A stretch of 64,000 nucleotides of DNA. It comes from Acridotheres tristis (lineage: Eukaryota > Chordata > Aves > Passeriformes > Sturnidae). Numbering within the stretch: the stretch's first letter is position 1; each line of letters starts with the position of its first letter. The notes below the pieces were generated by a model. It was given only the letters and a program-made list of their open reading frames with translations, did not search any database and was not told the DNA's origin. The stretch lies in assembly GCA_037013685.1 (NCBI GenBank), contig CM072889.1, forward strand, positions 17,121,976-17,185,975, given 5' to 3'. Made by a program: the position numbers and the translations under genes. Of this stretch, positions 25,101-38,900 are shown one piece after another.

Positions 25101-26912
25101 CCTTTTCTAATTTGCATAGTAAATAACATATGAAACTTTTTTTTTTTTTTTAAAAATAGCTGTATATTGAAAACATTTCTCACAGTGCACCTCCAAAATA
25201 CCCCCAGTTCCTGCAGTTACCCACCACAGTGAGCTTGTATTGCTTTGAGCTGCAGATTCAGGCAGCAAAGTGAGCTTAAAAAAAAAAATCTCCTTTTCTC
25301 AGTTTTTGGTTCTGTAGCTCACCACTTTTCCCATGAGGTGTGAGCAGGGTCGGGTAAGACCTGCTGAAATCCCACATGACACACATGCAGCAGGAAACGA
25401 GCAATATGAAAACACACCGTTCAAACTCATGTTAGGTGTTACATTAATTACATCAGCAACGTGGAGAACATATGGCACTTGGAAAAAATCAAGAACCAAT
25501 GCTCTTAGTCTAATAATATCTCTTAAGTTTTATCCATTACTTCAGAATTAAAGCTTTATTAATTTAATCCTCATAAATAATTCAACTTTGACTGCCTTCA
25601 CATGTCTTATGTAGAGTTTTTGCCTTTATAAAATTTGAAAGGATATGTATTTTAATGGGATATTGGTTCCTGACTTCCTGTGGCTTTTCTGACAGCCTCA
25701 ACCTAAAAGCATTTTGAATGAATTTATTTTCTGTTCCACAGGCTGAATACTAATACAATGGTTGTAACAATACTTAAGCATACTATTTCTAAATTGTATT
25801 TTCCTTATTAGTCTCTATAACTCTTGGTCCAGAAAAGTTTAGTTCAAACTCTCTCGCCATTAAAGTAAAATAATCCAGTAAAGTTTGTAACAGAAAAGGA
25901 GGATTAATGTCCAAAAATTCTACATAATTCTTGCAGTTTCCCTTCCTGGAAAGGGAAGTTATCTTTTGTGTTATATCAATGTACATTAGTGTTATATTGG
26001 TTAAAAGGGATTCCACTTCACAGTTTATGCCTTGTCAACTTCCCACACAGCCACACTGCTTGACGAGAGTAAATTGAACATTTCCTTGTCATTCCAGGGC
26101 TGCAAACACAAATCCCATCCTTCTGTTACTCACTCCTACCTGTGCATCACCCCAAAGAACTCCAGAGTTCTTCCCAAAACCAGAATGAATGTAAGCAAAA
26201 AACACCTCCTAGGAAAGGTTAAAATGAGGAATACAGTTACATCTTCAGTGATTTTTTTTTTCCATAGACTGAAACTTCAGATGAAGGAATTGTATTAACA
26301 TAGAAGTTTCCAGCCAGAGAAAAACCTCTGAACTGAAGTGTGGCAGCACACCACAGTTACTGAGGGGTGGCCACTCCTGGCTGAATAATAATTGGCTCCT
26401 TGTATCAATAAACTTCATAAATGTGTAAAGAAAGAAAATGAACAAATTTATATACCCATATATAATAATTATATAGTTATTTTAGATGTATTTTTTAGTT
26501 TTATATATTTATATCTTCATGAAAATAAAGGGCATAACTGTGAAACTAGTCAAAATGAATTTGACTCAAAAATGCTCAACCGTGTTCAGTCATGAAATTC
26601 TAAGTTAAGCTGGACTTTATTAATTACTTTATCAGTGGAAGCAAGACATGACAAAATAAATCACTTTTTCTAAACTTTTTCTCAGTAAGATGAAGGCTGC
26701 TGAGGTAAATGAGCACAGCAGCAGAACCACTGCTGCCAGCAAACCTCAGGAAGTGTTGGTGGTGACACAGATGACACTGACAGGCTGACACTGCAAATTA
26801 ATTTATAATTAAAGGATTTCTGATACCCTGATCATCAAGTCAGACCGTCTGCAATGAACTATTCGTGCCGGAGGAGACACATGTACAGACATGTTTAACA
26901 TCTCTTTTTGTG
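16196..26912. other. Unique AT-rich non-coding stretch
   Basis: No gene, transposon or RNA gene was recognised. Simple features include T runs at 17558-17574, 19576-19590 and 25137-25151 and an (AAAC) run at about 22004-22022. A short minus-strand open segment at 19049-19109 starts with ATG in a good context and ends at a consensus CAG/GTAAGTGG donor, but has no other support. Confidence 0.6.
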
Positions 26913-27460
26913 ACAGGGACAGGGGATGGAACCACTGGGGACAGGGACAGGGGACAGGGGACAGAGACAGGGGACAGGGGACAGAGACACTGGGGACAGT
27001 GACAGGGGGACAGAGACACTGGGGACAGTGACAGGGACAGGGGACAGAGACACTGGGGACAGTGACAGGGGGATGGAGACACTGGGGACAGTGACAGGGA
27101 CGGGGGACGGAGACACTGGGGACAGTGACAGGGGCATGGAGACATTGGGGATAGTGACACTGGGATGGAACCATGGATGTTAAGGACAGGAGGATGGAGC
27201 CATTGGGAACAGTGACAGGGACAGGGGATGGAGACACTGGGGACAGTGACAGGGGGACGGAGACTTTGGTGTCAAGGACAGGGACGGGAGATGGAGCCAT
27301 TGATGCTGGGGACAGTGACAGGGACAGGGAGATGGAGCCATTGGGGACAGGCACACTGGGATGGAGACACTGAGTACAGGGACACTGGGATGGAGACATT
27401 GGGGACACTGACAGAAGCCACTGGGGACAGGGACACTGGGATGGGGCCAGCAGCAGCAGC
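26913..27460. repeat. G-rich minisatellite (acagggg/cactggggacagtgac)
   Basis: The array is built from irregular higher-order units of about 22-34 bases that combine acaggg(g), (a/t)ggagacactggggaca and gtgacaggg. The best-preserved copies lie at 26980-27140 and degenerate towards 27460. Several runs of four G-tracts separated by short loops occur, for example at 26937-26960. Minus-strand translation gives a Ser/Pro/Cys-rich pseudo-protein with no biological support. A CR1 element begins about 80 bases to the right. Confidence 0.92.
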
Positions 27461-27539
27461 CCAGGCTGGGTAGGATGGTCACACACAGGAGGGAAGGGAT
27501 GGATCCAGAGGGGCAGGACAGGTGACACTGGAGAAACCT

Positions 27540-27925
27540 CGTGCAGCTGGAGAAGGCCAAGTTCAGGGTCAGGGATCTGGGTCAGGACAGTCCCCAGCAC
27601 AGGCTGGGCAGGGAAGGGATTGAGAGCAGCCCTGAGGAGAAGGATTTGAGGGTGTTGGTGCATGAGAACCCAGCCACGTGTGCTGGATCCCCAAAACCCC
27701 CCCATGTCCTGGGCTGCATCAAAGCACTGTGGCCAGCAGGTCAGGGAGATGGCACAGGGTGCCCAGAGCAGCTGTGGCTGCCCCTGGATCCCTGGAGTGT
27801 CCCAGGCCAGGCTGGACAGGGCTTGGAGCAGCCTGGGACAGTGGAAGGTGTCCCTGCCGTGGCAGGGGTGGCACTGGATGAGCTCTGAGGTCCCTTCAAC
27901 CCAAACCATCCTGTGGTTCTGCTTT
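27540..27925 (+). mobile_element. CR1 LINE fragment (sense)
   Basis: The plus strand reads like the CR1 3' terminal region: a segment with ctgggctgcatcaaagc, then cccctggatccctgg, the ggacagggcttggagcagcc segment, gtggaaggtgtccctgcc and the tail ggtcccttcaacccaaacc. The terminal octamers are degenerate (atcctgtggttctg). The element is 5' truncated and lies just right of the G-rich minisatellite. Confidence 0.85.
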
Positions 27926-30900
27926 GCCTCCCTGAAGGCAGGGACTGATCAAACAGAACTATCAAAAAGCCATCCAGAGAAGAACACTGCCAGACCCACT
28001 TCCTATTTGATTGTGTGGGCTATTTGCTTTTACAGCTATTTTTTTTATGGCTATTTGCTGTTTTATTCCACTGAAGTGCATCCACTCCATACGAAAAGCA
28101 GAAGCTGTGGCTGCTTTGAAAATTGTCTGCAAAAATGAGCAAACATTGTTTTCTTCTTCCTAAAACTGCATTTTATAGTTTAAAAACAATGGCTGACAAA
28201 CAGATAAATGGGACTGAAAGACAGAAAAAAAATTTCCTGATTTGAAAGGCATAACTAACTTTACTTGAAAAAAACCAAAATGTATTTCCTGGAGCTTGAT
28301 GAAAACCCATCAAATTCACATTTTTTTGTTGATACAAATAAAACACTAAATTAATTGCTCTAAAAACACAGATCAATCACTGGTTTTTAATTATGTTCCA
28401 ATATGCTAACTAGGAATACATGCTTTAGTGGTTATAGAACAACTCACTTTAGACTCAAAATCTTGATTTTGAGTGCAAAATGTTGGTGGCAGAAACAAAA
28501 ATTTCTTGGAACAAACTATATTTAAAAAATATATATTTTCTCTTCTATTTATCATACCTCAATTTACCAAAACTTTGATGCCATCTGCATACAAGTATCT
28601 TCATGTGTGCAGCAAATCAGAGATGCTGAAGGGAGGCATTCACGGAACAGCCACAGGTTTGCACCTCTACAACAGGCAGAGGTTAAAGGGGAGATCCAAA
28701 GCTGGAGTTTTTAGCTCTCTTAGCATGAGAAAAAATAAATTTATTTATAAGTAAATTGTCAAAACAAAGCACTTAATACGTTGGCTTACACTGCAAGTCA
28801 CTGATGCCCTTGGGCTAACAGAATTTATAAGAACTCTATTGATTTTCTTCCCTCTTCTGACTCACTGCATATTTTATATAGATTATTTTTGGCTGCTTAG
28901 GCTCTGTTTTTTCAGAGTTGTTCATTTTCCAGGATAAATAGCGACGAGAGCGTTCCCTTCTGCACAGGAAAAGGCTCCAGTGCTCGGAATTTCAGAGTTA
29001 ATTAACAGTGAGCAGAGCTGTGAAAATTGAAATGAGCCTCATGGTGACAACTCCATGGGAAGCAGAAAGATCCAGGGGTGGGTCAAGAACCTGGCCTGGG
29101 GCTCAGTGGAAGCCGTTCAGTGACACAGGGGTGACAATGCTGAGGTTCAGAGATGATAAAATACAGAGTGAGATAATGTGAAAAAAGAATGTTTCCATAA
29201 GCATTTAAAAGCTCACAGATCATAGGTTTAACTGGCAAGAACAGAACAAATAAACAAATTCCACTGACTGAGGCTGAATGAATGTGAAATGACTTTTTAA
29301 ATAAAAAACTTTAGGAGATTGAGCTTCCAAAAACCATCTAAACCTTTCTCTAAGGCCTCTTGCTTTTCCATAATGCTGCATTTTTAGGAGCTTAAACTCA
29401 TTTGCTACTTCAGACAGCTGACATTTTTAAACAAACAAACCACAACTTTTTAGAACAAAACAAGAAACTTTCTGCCTTTTGTGGTTGTTGGGAAATCAAC
29501 CCAAAAAGTTCCACAGGAGAAAACTGACTGAATACAAAAGTGAACTTGTTACAGAAGAAATTATCTGATTCAAATTTTTTGAAGAATAGCATAAAAAACC
29601 GTTTTTGTTTCTTACAAGGGACTTAGGCAATGAGAAGTAGACTAGGAAATAAATTTAGTTTTCCAAGTGATGATTAATTTACCTTAAATATGAAGAGAAA
29701 AACCCTAAAAAAATTAAACTTCTCTAATGTGTAGCATTTCTTTCTTCAATGTTAAGCTATGGTAGCTTCCTCTCTTTAATGTCTGAGCTTTTATCTGCCT
29801 CCCTATTGCATTTTTCTACCACATTGCAAAATGCAGTGTTTCTAAAATACATTAAATTATAAAAATGGACTTCGGGACAGTTTGAATGGGTTTTGAATAT
29901 ACTCTTGTCTGTGTACAAACAATCGCTGCAGAGATCTAGTTAAGATGAGAGAATTTTGGAAGACTTACACATACAAAACATGAAAACTGCTTCTATTCAA
30001 AAGCAAGTTTATCTGGAAAGCAAATAGAATTTTTATTTATTTAATTTATCTAGGCTTATTAGCAGATATGAATAGCATTCAACAAAGTCATGAAAGCTTT
30101 AAAATTAAGGCAGACATAACCAGAGAGATAAAAGTTATGAAATTCCCTTTGACTGAATGAAAAATCAAAGACAGTTAATTTTTTTTAAATATACAATCAG
30201 ATTTAAAGAAGTTACCTGCAGTGATTCTATGATTGGGAAAAATATATTTCTTTTTCTGAGTACTATTGTATTTATGATGTATTAACTGTAATTATTACCT
30301 GCAGTTCTCTCTTTGTGTGTAATATATATTTCCAATTTGCTGAAATGAATGTTTCCAAACACACTGGTAAGCCAGGATGAAATGCACTTATATTTTTTCT
30401 TCATAACTTTATATTCCATTATTCTTTAAATTTGAAACTATCTATTTGAAGCTATCTACTCACTTACCAAGTGAGACAAGGCAAAGTACTGTTTTTAACA
30501 CACCAATACACATTGCTGAAGGAAATCTGAACAGAGTGGAAGACACTGATTTAATTACCTGTTCTTTGACTGAGAGATAAAATAACGTGCAGAGAAGTTA
30601 AACTGCTCCTTTTTCTCCTGTAGAAAAACTTATCATTAATGCCTTTGGGTATTTCTTTTCCTGTGAGTTTCCTTTCTAAGGGGTTATATCTCCTTCCTTT
30701 TGTTAATATACTGACTTTAGGTAGATTATTGATAATCTCAGTGCATTCTTTTTTGTCAGTTAGAAAGCAGGGGAAATCTAAGATAATTATTTCCCTTCTT
30801 TCCTGCCTCCTGGCTGTGTTTAATTGGACTTTTAATTTTATCTCCATAAGCAGAGCCATGACTGTGGATCTGATTTGTGTAAGGACTTATCACTCATGGC

Positions 30901-33900
30901 CACAAACCCAGCACTGGAGAGGGTGAGGAACTTCATGTGAAAACTTTTCCTTTCAGACCGAGAGAGGTTTTTAAATTAAATTTTCATGGCAGCAAAGAGC
31001 TCAGTGTGTTCCCTCTCTTACCAAGGGTAGGAAGCAGAACTGAAACTCTCCCATCTCGACAGAGAAGTGTGCTGCTTTAAATGACATTAAACACATCCTC
31101 TCATCTCCTGATGCTGCTCACAGCCCTAGCACCCTTCTTTAGCTCCTGTTCCCTTCATTTCCACCTTGTAAACAGATTTTTGGTGGGATTTTGGTGCCAG
31201 TCTCAGCCAGAAGTGGGATAGTGAGATGAACTGAGGGGCATCCCTGAACCCCACGTGCTTTTCTTCTGAGCTCTGTAATAACTCTGGCAGTCCTCCCTGC
31301 TTTAAATATCTTTCTTCCACTCATGTTCTCACTTAACAAATTAACTACAACTTCACCATTTTTTGATGCACTCCCCTCTGTCCAAAAGCTTATTGCTTTT
31401 TTTTTTTAGTTTTTTCTATAGAAATAAAGGATACTGGATGGATCTTTTTTTAAAAGAAAATCACAAAAATTAGCCTCAATTTCAGTTCATATTTATGGAC
31501 AGCCAAAGACATTTGTAGCTACTTCTATACATGTACTGTAGTGCATAAATTCAAATTAAATCTTTCCTGTAAATCCACTTTAATCTTCATTCTCACCAGC
31601 AGGCATCAAAAGGCTGTGTCAAAATTTGTTAGAAAAAACAGCCAGCTCATAAATCCTAAACACAAGCCAGAATTGTAGTATTGTTTATTAAATAAAGGAA
31701 AATTGATGGCAAATGGGATGGAAAATTATCACATTATTGAAATTCTGCTAAGTTTTAATATTCAACTCTAATGTTTTAAGCTCAGTGCTGCCTGTTGGAT
31801 AATGGGTAACAGCACTTGTCTGAATACAGTTTCTTCCAGATATTTCTGAAAGTTGTCTCTGACTGACCTAGAGGGGATTTTTATTGTTTTAGCTGTAGCA
31901 TTTCCCATATTTGCTTCTCTGTCAGCACAGTCACAGGCTGATTACAAATTGCAATTGGTAGTAAAGTAAAATGAAACATAAATTCTACTTAAAGGAAAGC
32001 CAATAACCATTCTTTCCCCCCTTGCTCTTATTTAACCTTCTAATTTTTATAGGAACATCAGAACATTCCAAACTGTGTTCCACCACTATTGAGTAAACAG
32101 CTTTGTGCATAGTCCCGAAAAAGAAGCAGAGAATAAAGGAATAATTTCCCCAAGGCAATTGTTTCCATTGTTTTCCTTCTCTGTGAGCATCCAGAGCCCA
32201 GCACCCCTGCAGGACAGGTCCCTGGTAAATCCTGCACTGCACTCTTTAGAGTCATTGGGAATTAATGGCAAATCAGTGATCTTTGAATTCCCTGATTCTT
32301 TCATTTTGGGAAGCATGTGGGTTTATTTATTTGCATTCCCAGTAACCTGATGAGATATAAAAAGTGCAGATGTCAAAAGCACACGGTTCTAAACTGGGCT
32401 TACATGTGTTAGATTTAGATAAGCCCATGGAATCACGGCACACTAGTCCTCATATTTTTATGCAAATACATTTTATTTAGAGATTTAAAGCCATTTCAAC
32501 TTAGTTTAATATGATTATTTCAAACTTTACCTCTGAAATATTTTATTGAGCCTGGCCTTTCATATTTTTTCCAGACAACTCCTTTTCTGACCTGCTGCAC
32601 ATCTATACCCCAGTCTGTAAATTAAGCAGACACCACGATAACAATTTCCTATTTCTTAGTATTCATGTTCAAATTTTATTCAATTTATTTTAACTCAATT
32701 TCACACCTCTGTCAAATCTGTTCTAGTTAGTGACTTCTCTGCCTCATTTCTTTTGTCTTTCATAAAAGAAATTTTTCTACTACCTGGGGAAGAAGAAGTT
32801 TCCCAAAGTTCCTCTCCAAGTCCAAGTTCTGCCCCTTTGCCATCTGGGCTCTGCTGCAACATTGTATTTGTATTTTCTTTTTTTTTTTTTTTAATGCACC
32901 CCAAAAGAAAGGAGATCAGAAATCTCATTGTGACCACGTTTAGGTCAAGGCTGTCACAGCTTGGACAAATCCTTCACACATTACTCCTTTAAAAGACATC
33001 AACACAGTACAGTGCCTCATTGGCTATAAAACCTATAAAAAAAAAGACCAATTTCAGGTGTGAATAGAAATGCTCTTTTACCACCTAAAGGTGAATTTTT
33101 CATCACAGATTCTGTCTCAATGCAGAGCTGAGTTCTTAGGCTTGATGACAGAGAGATTTGCATAAATATATTTGCATGTAGCACTGGGAGTTGCCAAAAG
33201 CTTGGAGTAAAACACACTCAGACCCAGAAATTGTTATTTTATGCAATTATATGGCACCTTCAAAGTTTGGGTTTACATTTCCATCTATACACAACTACTG
33301 GAAAGCAAAATATACATTAAAATACATGGATAAATAATCCCAATAGAATCTACATGTCATCACTTCCTATGCGGGGAATAGAAAGTAATAAATATTGACT
33401 TTCATGAGAAAATTTGAGTTTCAAAAATCATTTCATTCTTTTATGAAGTTTAAGGATAGAAAGGGAAAAATGTGCCCATAAATTATTTACCTGAGGAGTA
33501 ATTTGCAAGTGTTTCCAAAACTATGTGGAAAGAATTAAGATATTCACAGAAGAAGTCCGTTTTGCTGATGAATTTCAAAAGGCTGGCGTGGTTCATAACC
33601 TGATGTTCCTGCAGCATGGAGGTGCCTTTAAACACACTTCACAAATTGCAGTGCCAGCCTGGAAATGTCAATGTTAATTACAGATTATTTGAAGGGTCAA
33701 TCATATAATTATATAGTTTTTAAAAAAAAAAAAATTACCTTTCACCATTACTGGTTTTGTCGTTGTTGGGAATTACCAAGGCTTCCAGTTAAGGAATCAT
33801 TTTGGTAGAACCTACACGAACCTACCAAACTGCAGAAAGAGTCCAATCAACTTAGTAAAAGTTTATTTCCTGATTGAGATTTTCATTTTGGAGAGACTAG

Positions 33901-35843
33901 AAGACAGTACACACTTCAAAATTGCTTCCTTCTTTTTTTGTTTTTCCTGCCTTGAGAAACAAATTGGGAAGGGGGAAAAAATATGAATTAAAGCAAAGAG
34001 CAAAGAATAAAATCCAAAGCACCAGAACATTACAGACTTACAGTCATATAGAATTCTCTCCCAAATACCTTTTTTATGAATAACTAAAATGCCAGTCTGG
34101 AAATGGACACTCAGAGAAGTTGTGAATCATTATTCTCCATACTAGTCAAGTTCAGAATAGGGATTGAAAGTGAATGGTTCCATTTACCTTCATTATCATC
34201 CTTAAATCATGAGACCATATATAACACAGCTCTGCATAAAAAAGATTCATTGAAGGGAGAAGCAAATAGATTTTAAGATTTAAAAGGATCGAGGTAATTT
34301 TCATTGCCACCAAAAGTTCTCCTACAAGCACAATCAGCTCCATGAGTATTGAGCTGATGTCATCCATCTTCCTCTCCCTGCTTCTCCCTCTCAAATAGTG
34401 AAGGAGAAATAAATAAATAAACGAATCAAGCCTCCAGCCCCTCAGTAAATGTTAGGAAAGAATAAAGAAAAAGACATGCTGTTCTGTATCTCAACTCATT
34501 AGCAGCCAATGAAGCAGAGAATAACAGCAGTCCAGAAGGAAATAGTGGATGATGCAGCTGAGCAAGGGCAGCAAATGAAGACAGATAATGGGTGTAATGA
34601 GCCAACAGGGGAATTTTCAGGTTGTACCTTTGAATTCACACTCAGCTCCAGATGTTTCTTCCCATTTTCTCATCTAATTAAAGACATAGAGAGATTTTTT
34701 TTTTTAAACACTTGTTTTCTTATTCTTGTTTCCAAGAGACAACAGCCTGGGTTATCTCTACAACTATGCTTGTCATAGTAAATCTTTACAATTATTCTGG
34801 ACAACAATGAATTAAGATCTCTGGCACTCAAAGGAACATTTTCTTCAGAGAATGAACAAAAGGATTGACCTTCTCTTCTATGGAAGCTAATAGGAAGCAT
34901 GTGCATGGGGAGCTTTTGGGCAACAGACCATATAAAATAACTTGAAAAATTTACATCAAACAAAATGAATGTAAGGAGTAACTCAATGTAGCCACTACCA
35001 GCATCAGTATTAGTGTCACAAAAAGACATTCAGTATTAAATTTCCATCCCAAATATTTTTAAGGATTGAATATACTCCAAATATACCTCCTTGGCCACAA
35101 AGAAAGGGACATGAAGAATAGAAATGAGCATCAGGACAGCCAAACTCTGCATGTGCTAATATTTTGTCTTGGCTTTAAACCAGATTAAGATGGGTTAATC
35201 TTTTAGACCTCGACCACCAACTTTGAGCTGCAAAAAAATGCAATAAATTAATTCTCAAAAGTGTTCCTATGTCTAAACCTTTTTTATTTGTTTGTTCTTG
35301 AAGTTTAGGCATTGGAACTCAGTTGAGAAAATAAAGTGATTGTGTAAGCATTTAATTTTTGTGGCTGTGTTGCATTCACAGACAGGGGACCACTCCTCAA
35401 CCTGAACAAGATATCCTAGTATATCTGGGATAAAAGTGGAAAAACAGGTCAATCCACACCCAGCTTGTATTTTAGTAATTTCTGCATCTTGTAGTCCCCA
35501 TCCAGATATTTTAAAGCAGTTAATGGTGCCACCTGCTCTTTGGGTGTTCACCATGGAACACTGCATTTAATGAACCACAAAAATTACTCCCAAAATAAAT
35601 ATTGTATGGATGGAAAAGCCAAAAGTTAACAGGTAATATAGAATGGAGATTATTACTATTTTACTTACAACAAGGTGTCAGCAAACCTTACATTATTTTG
35701 ACTGAGGAGTAATGAAGGTATAACCAACCACAAACTGTCATTGCTCAGTTAATCCCTGTGCAGACCATCCATAGGTTGAAAGGCACATTGAGAAAACAAA
35801 CCTACATCTCAACAAATATTTCAAGAGAACAGAAGGGGTTAAA
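27926..35843. other. Unique AT-rich non-coding stretch
   Basis: No supported gene or repeat family. All open frames are short and lack protein-like composition. Homopolymer runs occur (for example T near 32878-32892). Confidence 0.6.
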
Positions 35844-35975
35844 TCATAGAATTGCAGAATGGTTTGGGTCAGAAGGGACCATAAAGCTCATTTAATTCCA
35901 ACACCTCTGCCATGGGTAGGGGAACCTTCCCTGGTTCTCCAAGCCCTGTCCAACCTGGCCTGGAACACCCCCAGG
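35844..35975 (-). mobile_element. CR1 LINE tail (inverted)
   Basis: The plus strand starts tcatagaattgcagaatggt, the complement of CR1 terminal octamers, followed by ttgggtcagaagggacc and the inverted tail with ctgccatgggtaggg and caacctggcctggaacac. About 130 bases remain of a strongly 5'-truncated copy. Confidence 0.88.
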
Positions 35976-38900
35976 GTTGAATATATAATATATAAATGTA
36001 CATCAAAATAAATGAGATTTTTCATATGTTTAATGAATCATCAGGATGAAGTTTCTGTAAGGTTTTATTTTAATCCTTGTCATATTTCTCTCTCTTCCTC
36101 TGACTAAAATATTAAATATCAGCTTCTCTCTCATCCTACATATTATTTTGTGAGGAAAAGCAATTACTCTTTTTGTAACAGTAAAGGAACTGGCAAAATA
36201 TTCCTGGCACCAGCCAACATTTCAAGTGGAATTTTTCTGTGTTTGAGGCAGACATGTTATATGTGACTTACTACAGCTGGCAAGTGATAGGATTTTCAGA
36301 TTTAAAAACTGCCCGTCTGTTCACTGCTCTAAGTATAACTCTTAGACAAAATTAATTATATGCCTTTCCCTCTTTATATCGTAACTTTTCTCTCCCATTC
36401 CTAGGTAGTAGCCTCAAGACCACTCTCCGTGTAAAAATCCCAAATTGTGTGTTCAATTGCAAGTGCAACATAAACCTTAAAGGCAGCCATATAATTATTG
36501 CCATGAGCTCATCTTTATGTCAGCTTAGCATTTGCCAGGGAACAACTTAAGAGTTATTTTTAGGCATTTAAACAGGGACACATCTGGCATGGGGTGTTCA
36601 TTAATGAAGTGTGTTAAAACTGGTAAGACATTGCTGATATCAACAGAGGAAAACGTTGAGAATCTGGAACATTTGGCCTGGTGTTTTTATGTGCTTTGAG
36701 TGCTGAGTGTTAATAAGAATGAATCAAAACCTGGCAGAATGTTCTTTTTTGTAGCACCAGCCGTAATGTAACATACTTTTAAGGTGTCGACACAAATTTC
36801 TGGCTTCAAATGAAGTAAATTCAAGCATTTAGACATAATTCTAGAATGGTACCTCATGCATGAGTTTTGTTTGGTGTCGTATTACAGAGATAGTCTGGAA
36901 ATAACTAATTGCTAGAAAATTCATTTTTAAACCTATTGGCTAATTATATCAATCCTGATATGCTTTTTACAATAATAATTCTCTGAAATATTACTGTAAA
37001 TAAAATACAGCTTCAACCAGCATCCCTTGTTTTAAATTGGCTGTAGAAAATTCATGTACAGAGTACTTTGGATCACTCGAACTTGGAAGAAATGTTATTT
37101 GTATTATACCTCCAGAGAAAGCCTTTGAAGACACATAATCCAGCAGAACGTGCCCCAGACCGTGCTTTCTATGTAAATTTGTCTTCCTCTTTTGCCCTTT
37201 ATTTCTTACAGCAGTAAGATCAAGTGTTTTGTGTATGAGAACTCACACAGAAAAAAAAAAATAAAATCAAAAGTAGTTCAATAAATATGCAACAATTCAG
37301 CGGCACAAAGGATGAAGGGAAGATAAGAGAATGCTGAACAATTAGATATTGGGTAAGTAAAAGAGATTTTTTTGAAACTATGCTTCTAATTTACTTCTTC
37401 ATATTTTCTCTTTGATATTTCCCGTCTATCTTGAATAGCACAAGTAGGTGACCACAAAAAACACTCTTTCCTCACTGTTCATAATTTGTCAGACTAAAAT
37501 GAGAGTTTTCTCCACATTGTGGAGATATTTCCATGATGTGCAGAGAGAAAATGTTGCATCAGAAGCTTTAGGCTTATTGGGGCAGGGTGATGATGAAACA
37601 TGACAGTCTAATAAATACAACTTTACCTCCTGGTCTGGTGAGACCCTCCCCATTTTCCACAATTTTCTTTCATAAAAAACCCCACGTGAAATCCTCTGCC
37701 AGAAAGTGGATCAAATGTAACAGTGAGTATCCTCTACAACTTACGCGTTTCTAAAATTATTTAAACATCTGGACACTCAGCACCACCCAGGAAAACAGAA
37801 CATAATGGGTCACACTCTAGAATTCTCGAGAAAATTGGGAAGACAATCCCTAGCTCAGTCCTGGCAGCTGGAAGGGTTACAGGATGCAGGACTTTCCACC
37901 TCTGGAGACATTTAAAAGCAAGTGAGATGTTCCTTTCATTACTTAACAGTTTGGACCACAGCAGGGAGGTACCTATAAACCCACAAGACCTATTTCAGGA
38001 ATGCCAAGATAAAGAAGTAAGGGAAGCCTGATTTTGATGCACTTGAAGCCAAGTTCACTGTCTACAGGAGATTGAATCCTGCCTCATTTTGCCTTAGGCA
38101 TATCCACTCACCTCATCCACAGATCATTTCTTTAATTCTACAAAGAGTTGTGATTTATTTTCTTGCGAAGCTAAAATGATAGCAAACATCTGCATGCTAT
38201 GAGAAGGAAAAGTAAATACTGAATAAATGTTGAGAGGAAGAAGGTCTGAGACACCAGAACAGCAGATGTGATCTTTTTAATTTGCTGAGGTCCACCAGAG
38301 GATGTTCCTTGAAACTCCTTAACAGCAGAAGGAAGTTATTTCAGGTCTCTGGAGGAAATTGCTTAATTCATTTTCATGACATTTAGTGTCATACTCCTGC
38401 TGAGAAATACACATTTTGTTGGAAGGAAATAATTCATTAAAGCAAAGCATATAATGCAATTCTCAACTTCCAGAGTTTTTGTACAGAGACAAATCCAAAT
38501 CCTGGTACTACTCAGGCAAAATATATATAGATCTGTGTTTTGGCTAACAGCAACAGAGACATTGGCTGTGTCTGGTACTTCTGCATCCAGTCTTGGAGTT
38601 TTCCAACTGGAATTGATGCTGACTTGTGCCTGGCTGTGGTGTGGACAACATGCTCTCAAGGAGGCCTGGAAAAGAGAAACAAGGCTTCCTGCCAGCAGCA
38701 GGAGAGGTTCATATCCAGGGAAAGATTTCCCTCAGGAACAAAATCCACAGTCTTCACTAGTAAAACCATCAGGATCAGTTTAATCCTGTGATCAGCACCG
38801 GTCCAGGCACACAATCCAGGGCAGGTTGACAAAAAGTGACAAATCTCAGTTGTCAGGGCCAAGATATGTGAGACAAATTTTTTGCAGCATATGCCAGAAC

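Noticed and set aside
26809..27909. 366-codon minus-strand open frame, Ser/Pro/Cys-rich
   Set aside because: It runs through the G-rich minisatellite and the CR1 copy; the openness comes from repeat units lacking stops, and overlapping frames are open too.
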